Part shown: piece by piece, positions 8,078-18,097 of the stretch
Layout: each line of letters begins with the position of its first letter
Position numbering within the stretch: the first letter of the stretch is position 1
Origin: Parachryseolinea silvisoli
Lineage (GTDB): Bacteria; Bacteroidota; Bacteroidia; Cytophagales; Cyclobacteriaceae
Assembly (NCBI RefSeq): GCF_021190955.1
Contig: NZ_JAIOAO010000001.1
Location: forward strand, 186,001-250,000
Direction of reading: 5' to 3'
Length of the DNA stretch: 64,000 bases
Notes under the pieces: model-generated
The model's database searches: none
Told to the model about the DNA's origin: nothing
Seen by the model: only the letters and a program-made list of their open reading frames with translations
Translations under genes and position numbers: made by a program

Positions 8078-11000
8078 TCACAGGGCCTTATGCCCTACCC
8101 CACCGAAGGTATACAGTGTGGCCTCGCGTACATTACCGGACAGTGTGATCTGTCGCGACGACTGCGACAGATAGCCCGCCCCATAGAACAATTCCACCCG
8201 TTGCTTGCGGCCGTCGGTATATACCACCTCCAGCCTGCAGTCCAGTGGCCCCGGCGTAATATGCCGGGTTTCGCCCTGTACAGGTACCTGAAACACTTTC
8301 AGGCTGTCTCGGTTTTGTGATGCCAGAAACAGCTCACCTTTCGGCATCGGTACCCGCACCAATGCCTTGGCATCGCCGGGTACATAGAAGCCACTTTGTT
8401 CGGACGGCACTACGCGAAAGGCCCCTTTTCCATCGCCCAGCAGCACCAGCCCGGTAAAGGCATCATACCGGCCGGCAAACACCTCATTGCCATAATCATT
8501 GCCGACAAGCAGCACATCCTGGTGGCCATCGCGATTGACGTCGGTTGTCACCATGCCGTTGACAGGGGCTACCTGCACCGCCATGGGCAACGCATGTAGG
8601 GTAAACCGCCCCCCGCCCCCATTTTCGATATACGCCGAGCGCAGCTGGTTTGCCTCCAGCACGACAACGTCTTTCAACTCTTCGGGTGAAAGCAAATTCT
8701 GCATGGTGACCTTGCTGTACTGTTTATAGCGCGCATACTTGTTCCGGAACTTCGGGCTCTGCGAGTTGATCTCATCCCAGAAATGCACGGGAAACAGGCG
8801 TTTGGTATCGTCTGTCATAGACGTTTTCATATAGCACGCCAGCACCGGGTCAATGCTGCCATTGCCATCGACATCCTTGGCCGTAAGGCGCAGCGGATAC
8901 TCTTTCGTTACCTGAAAGCCATTGTTCTCGCCCAGGTTGCCGGCCAGATAATCGGTGTCGCCATCCTCATCAAAGTCGCCCGCTACCAGGCTGTTCCACC
9001 ACCCTACCGATGTTTCAACCCCCGTCTGTTCGATGCGTTGCAACATGCCCGATTGGTTCCGGAAAAAGGTGATCGGCATAAACTCGCCGGCCACCACCAG
9101 GTCTACACGGCCATCGTTGTCGATATCCGACCAGAGCGCATCCGTGACCATGCCCACCCGGCGCAACGCAGGGGCCACTGATTCCGTCACATCGGTAAAC
9201 CGGCCGCCCTGGTTCTGCAACAGGTAGCTGTCGGGTGATAACGGATAGCTGCCGGGAATCACGCGCCCGCCGACAAACAGGTCGAGATCGCCGTCGGCGT
9301 CATAGTCCGCCGCCCGTACGCACGAGCTGCTGGCTTGTATCACGGGAAGCCTATCGGCGTCCTCGGTAAACTGCCCTTTGCCATTATTGATGTATACACT
9401 GTGGCGATACCGTTCGGCCGCAGCATTTTCGACACTTCCCGCGGATACGTACAAGTCGAGGTCGCCGTCAAGGTCAGCGTCGAACAGCAGCATTCCGGCC
9501 ATTTCGCGTTGTTTGTCGTTGGAGCGGAGCGCCTGGGGTACCCGTTGAAAGGTGCCGTCTTTCTTTTGAATAAATACGGCCGGTTCCTGGTTGGCCGAGG
9601 CGCCGATGACCACATCGTCGAGGCCATCGCCGTTTATGTCGCCACTACACAACGCGGGGCCTGCCTGTGAGAACTTATGGGGCAAGGTGCGCTGCAGGTT
9701 AAAGTCAATCTTGTCTTCCTCCTCGTGCCGGTACGCAACCTTGTCCGGCGCGGCGGCCAGTAACGGCGCGGCTACGCGGTCCATCCAGGCCGGCCGGGGC
9801 GCTGTCGGGGCGTTCGCTTGGGCGGTAACATCCAGCACCTGGTTTGCCGGCACCTGGACCAACTGTTGCAACGTGCCGTCGGGCCATGCAATCCACACCG
9901 TATCAGCCTGGCGGGAAGCGCCCAGGCCAAAGTGTAGCGTCGGCTCCACCGTAGACAAGAACCCACGCGAAGGATAATACTCCTGGTACTGCGTGCGATT
10001 GCCGTCGCGCAACCACACCTTGGCACCCACCGCCATCACGCCTTGCGGGAAACGTACCCGCAGAAAGTTGCTCGCGGGCGGTGCATCACTGTCCGGAGTA
10101 TATAATGTATTTTCAAAAAACAAGGCAGCTTCATTGATATCGCTGACGACATAATCCAGGTCACCATCGTTGTCGAAGTCCGCATACGCGGCACCGTTGG
10201 AAAACGACGGCACGTCAAGGCCCCATGCTTTGGTGGCATCCGTAAAAGTCAAATCACCATTATTGCGAAAGGCGTAGTTCGGTATACGTACTACTGGAAT
10301 CGAGTCAATGAGCTGTGCAGCGCTGGCCACTTTCCCCACGTCGTTACGGTAATTTGAAAAATCCTTGTCGGTTACGTCTTTGGGGAAACCGTTGGTGACG
10401 AGCAGGTCTTTATACCCGTCGTTATCGATGTCGGCGAACAAGGGTGACCAGCTCCACTCCGTCTGGTACACCCCAGCCATCTGACCGATCTCGCTGAACT
10501 TGATACCTTTCTCAAACCCGTTGTTCAGGTGCAGCATGTTACGCACATACTGGTACTCGTAGCCATACTTTTCGTTGTGGATATAGTTGAGGTACGATTT
10601 ATTGCTGATGGTGGTCTTTTTACGATCGTTGTTTTCGGGCAGCATGTCGACCGTAATGATGTCGGGCCGGCCGTCATTGTTGATGTCACCGGCATCGTTG
10701 CCCATCGAGAATTGACTCTGATGGCCTACGTATTCGGCAATTTTGTTACGGAAGGTGCCGTCGCGCTGGTTCATGTACAATACATCGTTCGACAAGTAGT
10801 CGTTTGAAATATAGAGATCCGGCCAACCATCGAGGTTTAGATCGGCAACCGAGAGGCCCAGGCCAAAGCCTTCCAGGGTGATCCCCGCGGTGACGGATAC
10901 GTCCGTAAAGGTGCCGTTGCCATTGTTGCGATAGAGACGGTCGTTGTTGAGTGCCGTGCCATCGGCAATTTTGGGCCGGTAGTTTGTGGGCAGATGATCC

Positions 11001-11593
11001 ATGCGCTGGTTGATCAGGACAAACAGGTCGAGATCACTGTCGCGATCGTAATCCAGAAAAGCAGCGGTTACGCTGTAACCTCCGTCGGTAACACCGTATG
11101 CTTCCGCTTCGTCGGCAAAGACCGGCAGGCCTTGTTCGTTCAGTCCCTTGTTGATAAACAACATGTTCTTACGGTCGGCCGAGTCGGGCTTCATGGTCGC
11201 ACAAACGTAGATATCCATCTTGCCATCCTGATTGACGTCGGCTATCGCCACACCCGAGTTCCACCGGCCGGGTATCGTTACATTCGCCGTGGCCGTCACA
11301 TCTTCAAACGCAAGATTGCCCCGATTCAGGTACAATCGGTTGGGCACGGCATTGCCCGCGAAAAAAATGTCTTGCAGCCCGTCGTTGTTAAAGTCGGCTA
11401 CTCCTACTCCGCCGCCATTGTAGATATACTCTTGTGTAAGGATATTGAAGGAATCGCTTTCTTGTATAGTATTCTCGAAATCTATACCGGTCTTGTCGGC
11501 AGACAGCCGCCGGAAAAGCGTCGTGGAAGGTTTGTCGCACGAGCATGTCAGGACGACCAACAGTGCGAACGGAAATAAAGATGCTTTGTACAT
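8078..11593 (-). CDS. Giant FG-GAP/VCBS repeat lipoprotein with ASPIC/UnbV domain
   Basis: The 1171-residue lipoprotein (lipobox VVLTCSC near residue 19) is built from many FG-GAP/VCBS repeats of the form ADFNNDGLQDIFFAG, ADVNQDGKMDIYV and GDINGDGLDDVVIGA, giving calcium-binding D-x-N-x-D-G loops of beta-propellers. Residues about 520-590 hold an ASPIC/UnbV domain (GAKVWLRDGNRTQYQEY, then LHFGLG), and a second propeller set follows. Such CRTAC1-like proteins commonly sit next to SusC/SusD pairs and probably bind or handle the same surface substrate. It is the last gene of the Sus-like cluster but is separated from susD by a strong hairpin. Confidence 0.9.
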   Translation of the reverse strand: MYKASLFPFALLVVLTCSCDKPSTTLFRRLSADKTGIDFENTIQESDSFNILTQEYIYNGGGVGVADFNNDGLQDIFFAGNAVPNRLYLNRGNLAFEDVTATANVTIPGRWNSGVAIADVNQDGKMDIYVCATMKPDSADRKNMLFINKGLNEQGLPVFADEAEAYGVTDGGYSVTAAFLDYDRDSDLDLFVLINQRMDHLPTNYRPKIADGTALNNDRLYRNNGNGTFTDVSVTAGITLEGFGLGLSVADLNLDGWPDLYISNDYLSNDVLYMNQRDGTFRNKIAEYVGHQSQFSMGNDAGDINNDGRPDIITVDMLPENNDRKKTTISNKSYLNYIHNEKYGYEYQYVRNMLHLNNGFEKGIKFSEIGQMAGVYQTEWSWSPLFADIDNDGYKDLLVTNGFPKDVTDKDFSNYRNDVGKVASAAQLIDSIPVVRIPNYAFRNNGDLTFTDATKAWGLDVPSFSNGAAYADFDNDGDLDYVVSDINEAALFFENTLYTPDSDAPPASNFLRVRFPQGVMAVGAKVWLRDGNRTQYQEYYPSRGFLSTVEPTLHFGLGASRQADTVWIAWPDGTLQQLVQVPANQVLDVTAQANAPTAPRPAWMDRVAAPLLAAAPDKVAYRHEEEDKIDFNLQRTLPHKFSQAGPALCSGDINGDGLDDVVIGASANQEPAVFIQKKDGTFQRVPQALRSNDKQREMAGMLLFDADLDGDLDLYVSAGSVENAAAERYRHSVYINNGKGQFTEDADRLPVIQASSSCVRAADYDADGDLDLFVGGRVIPGSYPLSPDSYLLQNQGGRFTDVTESVAPALRRVGMVTDALWSDIDNDGRVDLVVAGEFMPITFFRNQSGMLQRIEQTGVETSVGWWNSLVAGDFDEDGDTDYLAGNLGENNGFQVTKEYPLRLTAKDVDGNGSIDPVLACYMKTSMTDDTKRLFPVHFWDEINSQSPKFRNKYARYKQYSKVTMQNLLSPEELKDVVVLEANQLRSAYIENGGGGRFTLHALPMAVQVAPVNGMVTTDVNRDGHQDVLLVGNDYGNEVFAGRYDAFTGLVLLGDGKGAFRVVPSEQSGFYVPGDAKALVRVPMPKGELFLASQNRDSLKVFQVPVQGETRHITPGPLDCRLEVVYTDGRKQRVELFYGAGYLSQSSRQITLSGNVREATLYTFGGVGHKAL

Positions 11594-11616
11594 GGAGATA
11601 CAGGGTCAGGCTAATA

Positions 11617-11650
11617 AAAAGGCAAGACCAATATAGACTGGTCTTGCCTT
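11617..11650 (-). terminator. Strong hairpin terminator between susD and the FG-GAP gene
   Basis: Read on the minus strand, AAGGCAAGACCA pairs perfectly with TGGTCTTGCCTT (12 bp, 8-nt loop) and is followed by TTTATTAG. It stands 24 bp from the susD stop and about 24 bp before the FG-GAP start codon, so it would end most transcripts after susD. Confidence 0.8.
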
Positions 11651-11672
11651 TCTTAAAAATATTATCGCGTTC

Positions 11673-13508
11673 TTAATATCCCGGGTTCTGATTCAGTGCC
11701 GAAACGCCACCCGTCTGCTCGAGATCGATCTGGTTTTGCGGCAGCGGATAGTAGTCGTGCTTGCCACGGACGAATGTAACGCCTTTGTAGATGCCCAGAC
11801 GTGTACCTTCATAGTCCAGGTAGGCTTGCAAGTTTACCGGGTTACCGCCGGCGCTGGTCGTCTCGTCCCAGCGTACCAGGTCAAAGAAGCGGTGGCCTTC
11901 CATCCCGAATTCAAGCTTGTGCTCAAAGTGAATAGCGCGAAGCGCGTACGTGGCATCAGGGAACGAAGGATATTCGGCAACAACATATTTCGCAGCAGGC
12001 TGCGAGGCTACCGTGGCATCCAGGTAGGCGTCCCAGTCGCTCTTCCCGTCCTGTACGCTGGCCTTCACAAATCCCGCCGGGTTGGCGGCTCTGGCGCGGA
12101 CCATATTTACATACTCCCGTGCTTTCTCCAGGCTACCGCCAGTACCGGCTTTTACCAGCTCGGCTTCAGCTTCGGCGGCCCACAATAGTACCTGAGCATA
12201 ACGGATGAATTGCACGTTGATACCGGTCAGACCTTTCGTCCACGAGCTGCCGTCGGTAACAGACGACTCGTCAGCTTTGGCATAAGCATGTTTCTTAGGC
12301 GAATACGGCCCACCGTTGGATTGCAGACGTACCCACGAAGACCCGGGGTGTGTACCCCAGTCGAGGTAGGGTATACCGCGACGACCGATTGTCCAGTCAA
12401 TGCGGGGATCGAGGTTGCCGGCATCCGGTGTAAACCCGGGGTCGTCTACCGCAATGCCCATGTCGTCTCTCAATTGCTCGCCGGAGCTGTTGTATGAGCG
12501 GTCGAGCAGCGGCAAGCCGGTACCGTCCGTACGATACGAGTTAGCCAGTTCGAACGAAGGCTGGAAGAAACCGCAGCAGCCACCCGGGCCGTTGTTGTAG
12601 GGCCAGTTCAGAATCTCGTCGAAGTTCGCATTGTTACCACCGGATCCGTCGTTGATGGACGCCTGGTAGGCGAATACAGATTCCTTGTTGTTGTCATTCT
12701 TCATTTCGAAGTTATCGTGGAACCGATCCATCAGGCCGTAGCGGGCGCCGCCGGGTGTCGTACCTTCGGCAATGATGGCATCCAGTACCGTCTTCGCTTC
12801 GGCAAACTTACGTTGGAAGATATAGGCCTTCGCCAGAAAAGCACCGGCAGCCCATTTGTTCGCGCGGCCTGCGGCCATGCCGCTGCCGGCCAGGTTATCG
12901 TAGCCGAACTTAAAGTCCGCTTCGATGTCGGCCCAGATGTCGCGGTCGTTAGGCACTTTGAAGTTACCCAGCAGGTAGTCGATCTTCTCGTCTACATACG
13001 GCACCATGTTCCACATCTTCTTTACCTCGAAGTGAAAGAAGCCACGCAGGAAGCGGGCCTCGGCACGCAGCGTGGTTTTGTCAGCGTCCGAAATATCGCT
13101 CGGCTCCAGTTTGTCGAGGATCTTGATCGTCGAGTTCGCGCGGTTGATACCGTCGTAGTTCGTGATCCACTTCGCATTGAAGTAGCTGTTGGTCGACGTC
13201 GCCGTAAAGTTTGCAATCGAGTTGATGTCCGACTGGTCACCGGCATCAGACCCCTTGTGGGCGTCGCCACCGACGATACTGCCGAACACCCAGCCGGTGT
13301 TGGAACCGTTGTAGTTACCCTGATTGCCCTTCAGGGCAGCATAGGCACCGATCAGGCTTTGCTCGGCACCCTTCTTGGTGATGACCAGTTCATCGCCCAA
13401 CGCACCTTTTTGCGGCTGCTCCAGGAAGCTATCCTCGCACGAATAGGCAACCATGAGCGCAACCGGAAACATCCAGGCAATCGTCTTGATGATTATATTC
13501 TTATTCAT
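11673..13508 (-). CDS. susD-like: SusD/RagB family surface lipoprotein
   Basis: The 611-residue protein has a lipoprotein signal (lipobox VAYSC, then EDSFLEQPQKGA), the usual SusD opening. An N-terminal TPR-like helical part follows, including LIGAYAALKGNQ, RANSTIKILDKLEP and EARFLRGFFHFEVKKMW. The C-terminal half has ALRAIHFEHKLEFGMEGHRFFDLVRWDE and ends with YYPLPQNQIDLEQTGG, the standard SusD finish. It acts as the outer-membrane lid of the SusC transporter and binds the nutrient. Its start lies 29 bp from the susC stop. The substrate cannot be deduced since no glycosidase is in the operon. Confidence 0.95.
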   Translation of the reverse strand: MNKNIIIKTIAWMFPVALMVAYSCEDSFLEQPQKGALGDELVITKKGAEQSLIGAYAALKGNQGNYNGSNTGWVFGSIVGGDAHKGSDAGDQSDINSIANFTATSTNSYFNAKWITNYDGINRANSTIKILDKLEPSDISDADKTTLRAEARFLRGFFHFEVKKMWNMVPYVDEKIDYLLGNFKVPNDRDIWADIEADFKFGYDNLAGSGMAAGRANKWAAGAFLAKAYIFQRKFAEAKTVLDAIIAEGTTPGGARYGLMDRFHDNFEMKNDNNKESVFAYQASINDGSGGNNANFDEILNWPYNNGPGGCCGFFQPSFELANSYRTDGTGLPLLDRSYNSSGEQLRDDMGIAVDDPGFTPDAGNLDPRIDWTIGRRGIPYLDWGTHPGSSWVRLQSNGGPYSPKKHAYAKADESSVTDGSSWTKGLTGINVQFIRYAQVLLWAAEAEAELVKAGTGGSLEKAREYVNMVRARAANPAGFVKASVQDGKSDWDAYLDATVASQPAAKYVVAEYPSFPDATYALRAIHFEHKLEFGMEGHRFFDLVRWDETTSAGGNPVNLQAYLDYEGTRLGIYKGVTFVRGKHDYYPLPQNQIDLEQTGGVSALNQNPGY

Positions 13509-13537
13509 ATGGAATTTCTGTTAAAGTCGTCTGTCAA

Positions 13538-16500
13538 TTAAAACCCAAGGTTAACACCGAGAGAATAGATCCGTGTAGCCGGGTAGTTACCGACGTCGAT
13601 CCCCAGGGTGGTATCAACGCTGGAAGCGATCTCAGGATCTTTGCCCTGATACTTGGTGATGGTAAACAGGTTCACGGCCTGTAAGTAAACCTTCAGTTGT
13701 TTGATGCCCGCGCGATCGAGTAATGGCAGCGGCACGTTGTAGGTCACCTGCAGGTTCTTCATACGCATGTACGCACCGCTTTCCACATACCAGGAGTTGG
13801 CCTGGGTGTTGGTGCTGAAGTTCGATACGTTTTCGAAAATCGGCGTTTCGGCACCCCTGTTCTCCGGTGTCCACGAATCCATGGTGCGGGCACCAATGGC
13901 AGCACCCGAGAAGGAAGGATAGAAATCGGTAAACCACTTCGAGAAGTTTACGATGTCATTCCCCGCCTTACCATAGAAGAACGCTTCGATCGTGAAGGCC
14001 TTGTAGTTTGCCATGAGGTTCAGACCGTAGGTGAATTTAGGAATCGGCGTACCCATATATACCCGGTCGTTGGGATCGATGCGGTTATCACCGTTGACGT
14101 CCGCAAACTTGAAGCGACCCGGGGCGGCGCCATCCTGTTTCGGTGAGGCTGCCACGTCTTCAGCAGACTGGAAAAATCCTACCGTTTTATACCCATAGAA
14201 AGACGACAAGCTCTGTCCTACCGCGTTGCGCACGAAGGTCAGGTTACGGTACGTGCCGTTATCAAAGAAGTCGAGACCGTCGGCAATGGTTTTGATCTCG
14301 TTGTGGATAAAGCCGATGTTGCCTTCTACCACGAAGTCCAGGTCCTGGCTTACGCGGTGGCGTTTGATGATCTGCAGATCCACACCACGGTTGTCGATAC
14401 TACCCACGTTCACAAAGGGATATTGCGAGAACACGCCGCCGGTCGCAGCGAAGGCCGGGTTATACAACAGGTCTTCTGTTTTCTTGCGCCATACGTCCAA
14501 CACGACCTCGAGAGTACCTTTCATGAAGGTTGCATCGATACCCACGTTGGTGGTAATGTTTTTCTCCCACTTACCGGAAGGGTTACCGATCTGCAAGGGC
14601 ACGATACCCGGCGATACCGAGCTGTTCGCACCGTTGATGTCATATCCCACCGACGGGTTGCCGCCGTACAATGTATACTGGTTGGTCGGGTTGATGTTCT
14701 GGTTCCCCATGATACCCCAGCCACCGCGCAGTTTCAAGTCGTCGACAATTGTGATCCCCTGCATAAAGTTCTCTTGCGAAATACGCCATGCACCGGTAAT
14801 GGACGGAAAGTAGCCGAAGCGCTTTTCGCTACCGAAGGCCGACGAACCGTCGTGACGCAGCGTGAAGCTGGCATAGTATTTCTCTTGGAAGTTGTAGTCC
14901 AGTTTACCGAACTCAGACACCAGTGTGCGTGACGTGCCTTGCGGACCGCTGTTTACCTGACGGCCAGTAGACGACGAGTTGGAAATGCTGATGTAATTCG
15001 GGTCGATGCTGAACGGGTTCAGACCTACACCATTGATGAACCGACCACGGGCCGGATCCTTAATGGCTTCATACCCTACGAGGGCTTTAAAGCTGTGGTC
15101 GCTCAGTTTCAGGCTATAATTGATCGTATTTGTCCAGATCCAGTTGGCACCGTAGAAGCCGGCTTCGTTGATGGAGTAAGCACCATTGTTTTCAGAGTTC
15201 TCATACGTGCGGTAACCAAACTGCATGGCATAGCCGCTGGCAAGCGAACCACCAAACGATGTACGTACTGTCAAGTTCTTCAGGACATCCACTTCGGCAT
15301 AAGCATTGCCGAACAGGCCCCAGGCGGTTTGCTGGTTGTAATCTTTGCTCAGGCGCTTCAAGCTGGCCACCGGGTTAGCCGGGTTATTCAAACCAGGTGC
15401 AGCCGTGCCGGCCCATCCACCATACTCATCGTATACTGGAATGATCGGGTTCATACGATACGCCATGTTCAGCTGGTTCTCGCTTTGCGGATCACCGATC
15501 TGCGGGTTATCGCGGTAGGTCACTTGCAGGTTCTCGCCGATGCGTACGATAGACGCCGGCTTGAACTCTGAGTTAAAACGAGCTGTATAACGCTTCAGGT
15601 ACTGGTTGATGGCAATACCTTGTTGGTTGTAGTAGCCAAGACCCATATAGTAGTGGCTGCGTTCGTTGCCGCCCGACAGTCCCAACGAGTGCCGTGTAAC
15701 GGGCGCCACACGCGTCATTTCATCATACCAGTCAGTGCCGCCTTTGTTCGCACGGACCACTTGTACGATAGAACCTTTGTCGAAGTCTACGTTATAGTTG
15801 TCACGGGCATTTTGGATACGCGGATCGCCTTCGCTCACACCCGCGGCCACAGACCAGTTACCTTTGTCGTCTTGCACACCTACGTTGATGTAATCCGGCA
15901 GCACGGGGGTAGCGCCATCACCATATTGCGGGTGCTTGGCCTCCTGGCCGGCATTGCGGAAAGCTTCCCATGTCTTATTGGCAGTTTGCTGTGGATTCAG
16001 CAGCTCGATGCCCTCGCCCGGGAAGTTCATACCAACGCTCATGTCGTAGGTTACTTTGATGGTGCCGTCAGGCTTACCATGCTTCGTAGTATATACAATG
16101 ACACCCGACGCAGCACGCGCACCATAAATAGAAGCCGCACCTGCATCTTTCAGTACTGTAGTAGACTCGATGTCATTCGGATTCAGGTTGTCGACGTTGA
16201 AGGTGGGAACACCGTCCACGATATACAGCGGCGTGTTGTTCGTAAACGAACCATACCCGCGGATACGCACCTGGCTCGTAGCACCGGGCTGACCCGAGGT
16301 GATTACTTGCACACCGGCAACGCGCCCCTGGATGGCTTGCTCAACGTTCGGGATCGGAATCGCCGTCGTATTTTTATTCGACAGTGTCGAAACCGCCGCG
16401 ACGATGTCCTGCTTCCGTTCCGTGGTATACCCTGTGACCACGACTTCCTCGAGGGAGGCCACATCCGGGTCCATGGAGATGGCTATCGATGTGCGGTTAT

Positions 16501-16768
16501 CCACCGACACTTCTTGTGTTCGATAACCGATAAAAGAAAATGTCAGCACCGGATTTTCCCCGCGCACTGTCAAATTATACTTGCCCTCGGTATCCGTGGT
16601 GGTACCGTTGGTCGTACCTTTTTCAAGAATGCTCACCCCGGGTATCGGGGAGCCGGCCTCGTCCAGGACCGTTCCGGACACCGACTTCTGCGCGTAGAGT
16701 GCGCTGGCGGCGGTCATCAACCCAATTACCAGGGTAACGCGCAACCATAATGTATATAGATTTTTCAT
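13538..16768 (-). CDS. susC-like: SusC/RagA family TonB-dependent transporter
   Basis: The 1076-residue outer-membrane transporter has a signal peptide ending ALYAQ, and a carboxypeptidase-regulatory-like domain (residues about 28-105, VSGTVLDEAGSPIPGVSILEKG and FSFIGYRTQEV). A TonB-box region with EEVVVTGYTTERKQDI follows, then a plug domain (RVAGVQVITSGQPG, VRIRGYGSFTNNTPLYIVDGVP, YGARAASGVIVYTTKHG) and a 22-stranded barrel ending in a terminal Phe. It pairs with the SusD protein next to it. Length and domain order are normal for SusC. Confidence 0.96.
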   Translation of the reverse strand: MKNLYTLWLRVTLVIGLMTAASALYAQKSVSGTVLDEAGSPIPGVSILEKGTTNGTTTDTEGKYNLTVRGENPVLTFSFIGYRTQEVSVDNRTSIAISMDPDVASLEEVVVTGYTTERKQDIVAAVSTLSNKNTTAIPIPNVEQAIQGRVAGVQVITSGQPGATSQVRIRGYGSFTNNTPLYIVDGVPTFNVDNLNPNDIESTTVLKDAGAASIYGARAASGVIVYTTKHGKPDGTIKVTYDMSVGMNFPGEGIELLNPQQTANKTWEAFRNAGQEAKHPQYGDGATPVLPDYINVGVQDDKGNWSVAAGVSEGDPRIQNARDNYNVDFDKGSIVQVVRANKGGTDWYDEMTRVAPVTRHSLGLSGGNERSHYYMGLGYYNQQGIAINQYLKRYTARFNSEFKPASIVRIGENLQVTYRDNPQIGDPQSENQLNMAYRMNPIIPVYDEYGGWAGTAAPGLNNPANPVASLKRLSKDYNQQTAWGLFGNAYAEVDVLKNLTVRTSFGGSLASGYAMQFGYRTYENSENNGAYSINEAGFYGANWIWTNTINYSLKLSDHSFKALVGYEAIKDPARGRFINGVGLNPFSIDPNYISISNSSSTGRQVNSGPQGTSRTLVSEFGKLDYNFQEKYYASFTLRHDGSSAFGSEKRFGYFPSITGAWRISQENFMQGITIVDDLKLRGGWGIMGNQNINPTNQYTLYGGNPSVGYDINGANSSVSPGIVPLQIGNPSGKWEKNITTNVGIDATFMKGTLEVVLDVWRKKTEDLLYNPAFAATGGVFSQYPFVNVGSIDNRGVDLQIIKRHRVSQDLDFVVEGNIGFIHNEIKTIADGLDFFDNGTYRNLTFVRNAVGQSLSSFYGYKTVGFFQSAEDVAASPKQDGAAPGRFKFADVNGDNRIDPNDRVYMGTPIPKFTYGLNLMANYKAFTIEAFFYGKAGNDIVNFSKWFTDFYPSFSGAAIGARTMDSWTPENRGAETPIFENVSNFSTNTQANSWYVESGAYMRMKNLQVTYNVPLPLLDRAGIKQLKVYLQAVNLFTITKYQGKDPEIASSVDTTLGIDVGNYPATRIYSLGVNLGF

Positions 16769-16786
16769 CGTTCGCTCAGGTTTGGG

Positions 16787-18097
16787 TTATTGGAGGTAAA
16801 GAACACTGACTTTGTACATAGCCCAGTACGTGACACCACCGTCCAGGCGGCTATCTGTTACAGGCAGCCTGAAGTTTACGTTCTTGGTGTAGTCTACTTC
16901 GTCACCCGGCGAGAAGGGTACCCAGTTGCCGTTAGCATCCTGGTACTCGAGGTCGTTCACCGAAGCGGTGACGCCAGCAGGCTGTTCCTCGATCCACGCG
17001 TCTGTAGAAAACGCAGTGCCGGCGATCTTCAGTACCTTCAGCGTAGTGGTAAACCCATCAACCGTACCGGCGACAGAGGGCACGAGGTCGGGGAATGAGA
17101 AGTTTAATTTCGGTGCATCCGTGCCATATACCTTATAGTCCTGTGTACCTCCGGCGCCCAGTGAATCTTGCGAATAGGCTTCTACTGTAGCCGCAGCAGG
17201 GTTCAGATCGAACTCCGTGTCCTGCTTGAGCCTCTTGTTATCGAACTTGAGGTACGCAAATTTGCCTGCCATCTCATAGTTCAGGGAAATCTTGTCGAAC
17301 GCCGTGGCAGATGTCCCGGCAGGACCATAGAGTACAATCGTGTGATTGTCATTATCCACCGCACCGGTAAACACCTTGTCTTTGAGATCACCCGCCAGAA
17401 CTTTACCGGTAGCGCCTTTAAGCTCAAAGGTCTGCTCAACCGGTGTGACGTTTACCGTCACGGTATAATTCACCGAAGTGCCATCGTTCGATTTGACAGT
17501 ATAGACAACCGGGTTCGTGAAGTTGTTTGCCGTACCATCGCTGGTTTGTGCTGTGCTGCCCACGGTCACGGTCGTGAAGGGGCTTACCGAAAACTTCGCT
17601 TTCAGCGCCGTTACATCCGTGCCGTACGGTACAACAACGGTAATGGTGCGGGCACCCTGGTCGATCACCGAGCTTGTGCTCTTCTCAAAGGTGAAGTCAG
17701 AGATTTCTTTCCGATCGCTGGTAATCGTCACAGTCTTGGACTCCGAAAATGTCGATTTGACACTTTCTCCGTCGGCGGTGTGATTGTTGGTCACCACGAC
17801 AGCCTCAAACGTTCCGACTTCTTCATATTTAAAGGTTACGGTCGCTTTCCCGTCCTTAAAATTAGTAATGCGAATACCCCCCAAATTGGGGCGTTCGGTA
17901 CCGTACGGCAGGAGAGAAATGTCGCTTGCACTTACCTGGTCCACTACGAATGTGAACTCGGTATCGTTGGCCAGGCCAGAAGTTTTGTCCACCGTGAAGG
18001 AGGACTTCGGAGGAGAAGATGCCTCGTCGTCGTCGCACCTGACCAGCAGTAACGCCACGGCACAGGCAAACAGAAAAGGGGTAAATCTTTTCATCAT
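16787..18097 (-). CDS. DUF5018-type multi-domain lipoprotein, first gene of the Sus operon
   Basis: The protein of about 436 residues starts at MMKRFTPFLFACAVALLLVRC; a GTG or ATG further upstream would add 16 hydrophilic residues that spoil the signal peptide. Cys21 is the lipidation site, followed by DDDEASS. Residues about 130-217 resemble DUF5018 (ISDFTFEKSTSSVI, VVVPYGTDVTALKAKF, VVYTVKSNDGTSVNYTVTV), and the rest is also beta-sandwich-like. It lies 18 bp upstream of susC on the same strand. It is probably a surface accessory or substrate-binding lipoprotein. Its place in front of susC, rather than after susD, is unusual. Confidence 0.75.
   Translation of the reverse strand: MMKRFTPFLFACAVALLLVRCDDDEASSPPKSSFTVDKTSGLANDTEFTFVVDQVSASDISLLPYGTERPNLGGIRITNFKDGKATVTFKYEEVGTFEAVVVTNNHTADGESVKSTFSESKTVTITSDRKEISDFTFEKSTSSVIDQGARTITVVVPYGTDVTALKAKFSVSPFTTVTVGSTAQTSDGTANNFTNPVVYTVKSNDGTSVNYTVTVNVTPVEQTFELKGATGKVLAGDLKDKVFTGAVDNDNHTIVLYGPAGTSATAFDKISLNYEMAGKFAYLKFDNKRLKQDTEFDLNPAAATVEAYSQDSLGAGGTQDYKVYGTDAPKLNFSFPDLVPSVAGTVDGFTTTLKVLKIAGTAFSTDAWIEEQPAGVTASVNDLEYQDANGNWVPFSPGDEVDYTKNVNFRLPVTDSRLDGGVTYWAMYKVSVLYLQ

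Noticed and set aside
15620-16750. Long antisense ORF of 376 codons within susC
   Set aside because: It lies on the opposite strand of a clear SusC gene and its protein has a composition without any family resemblance. The same holds for the 274-codon frame antisense to susD (12717-13541).
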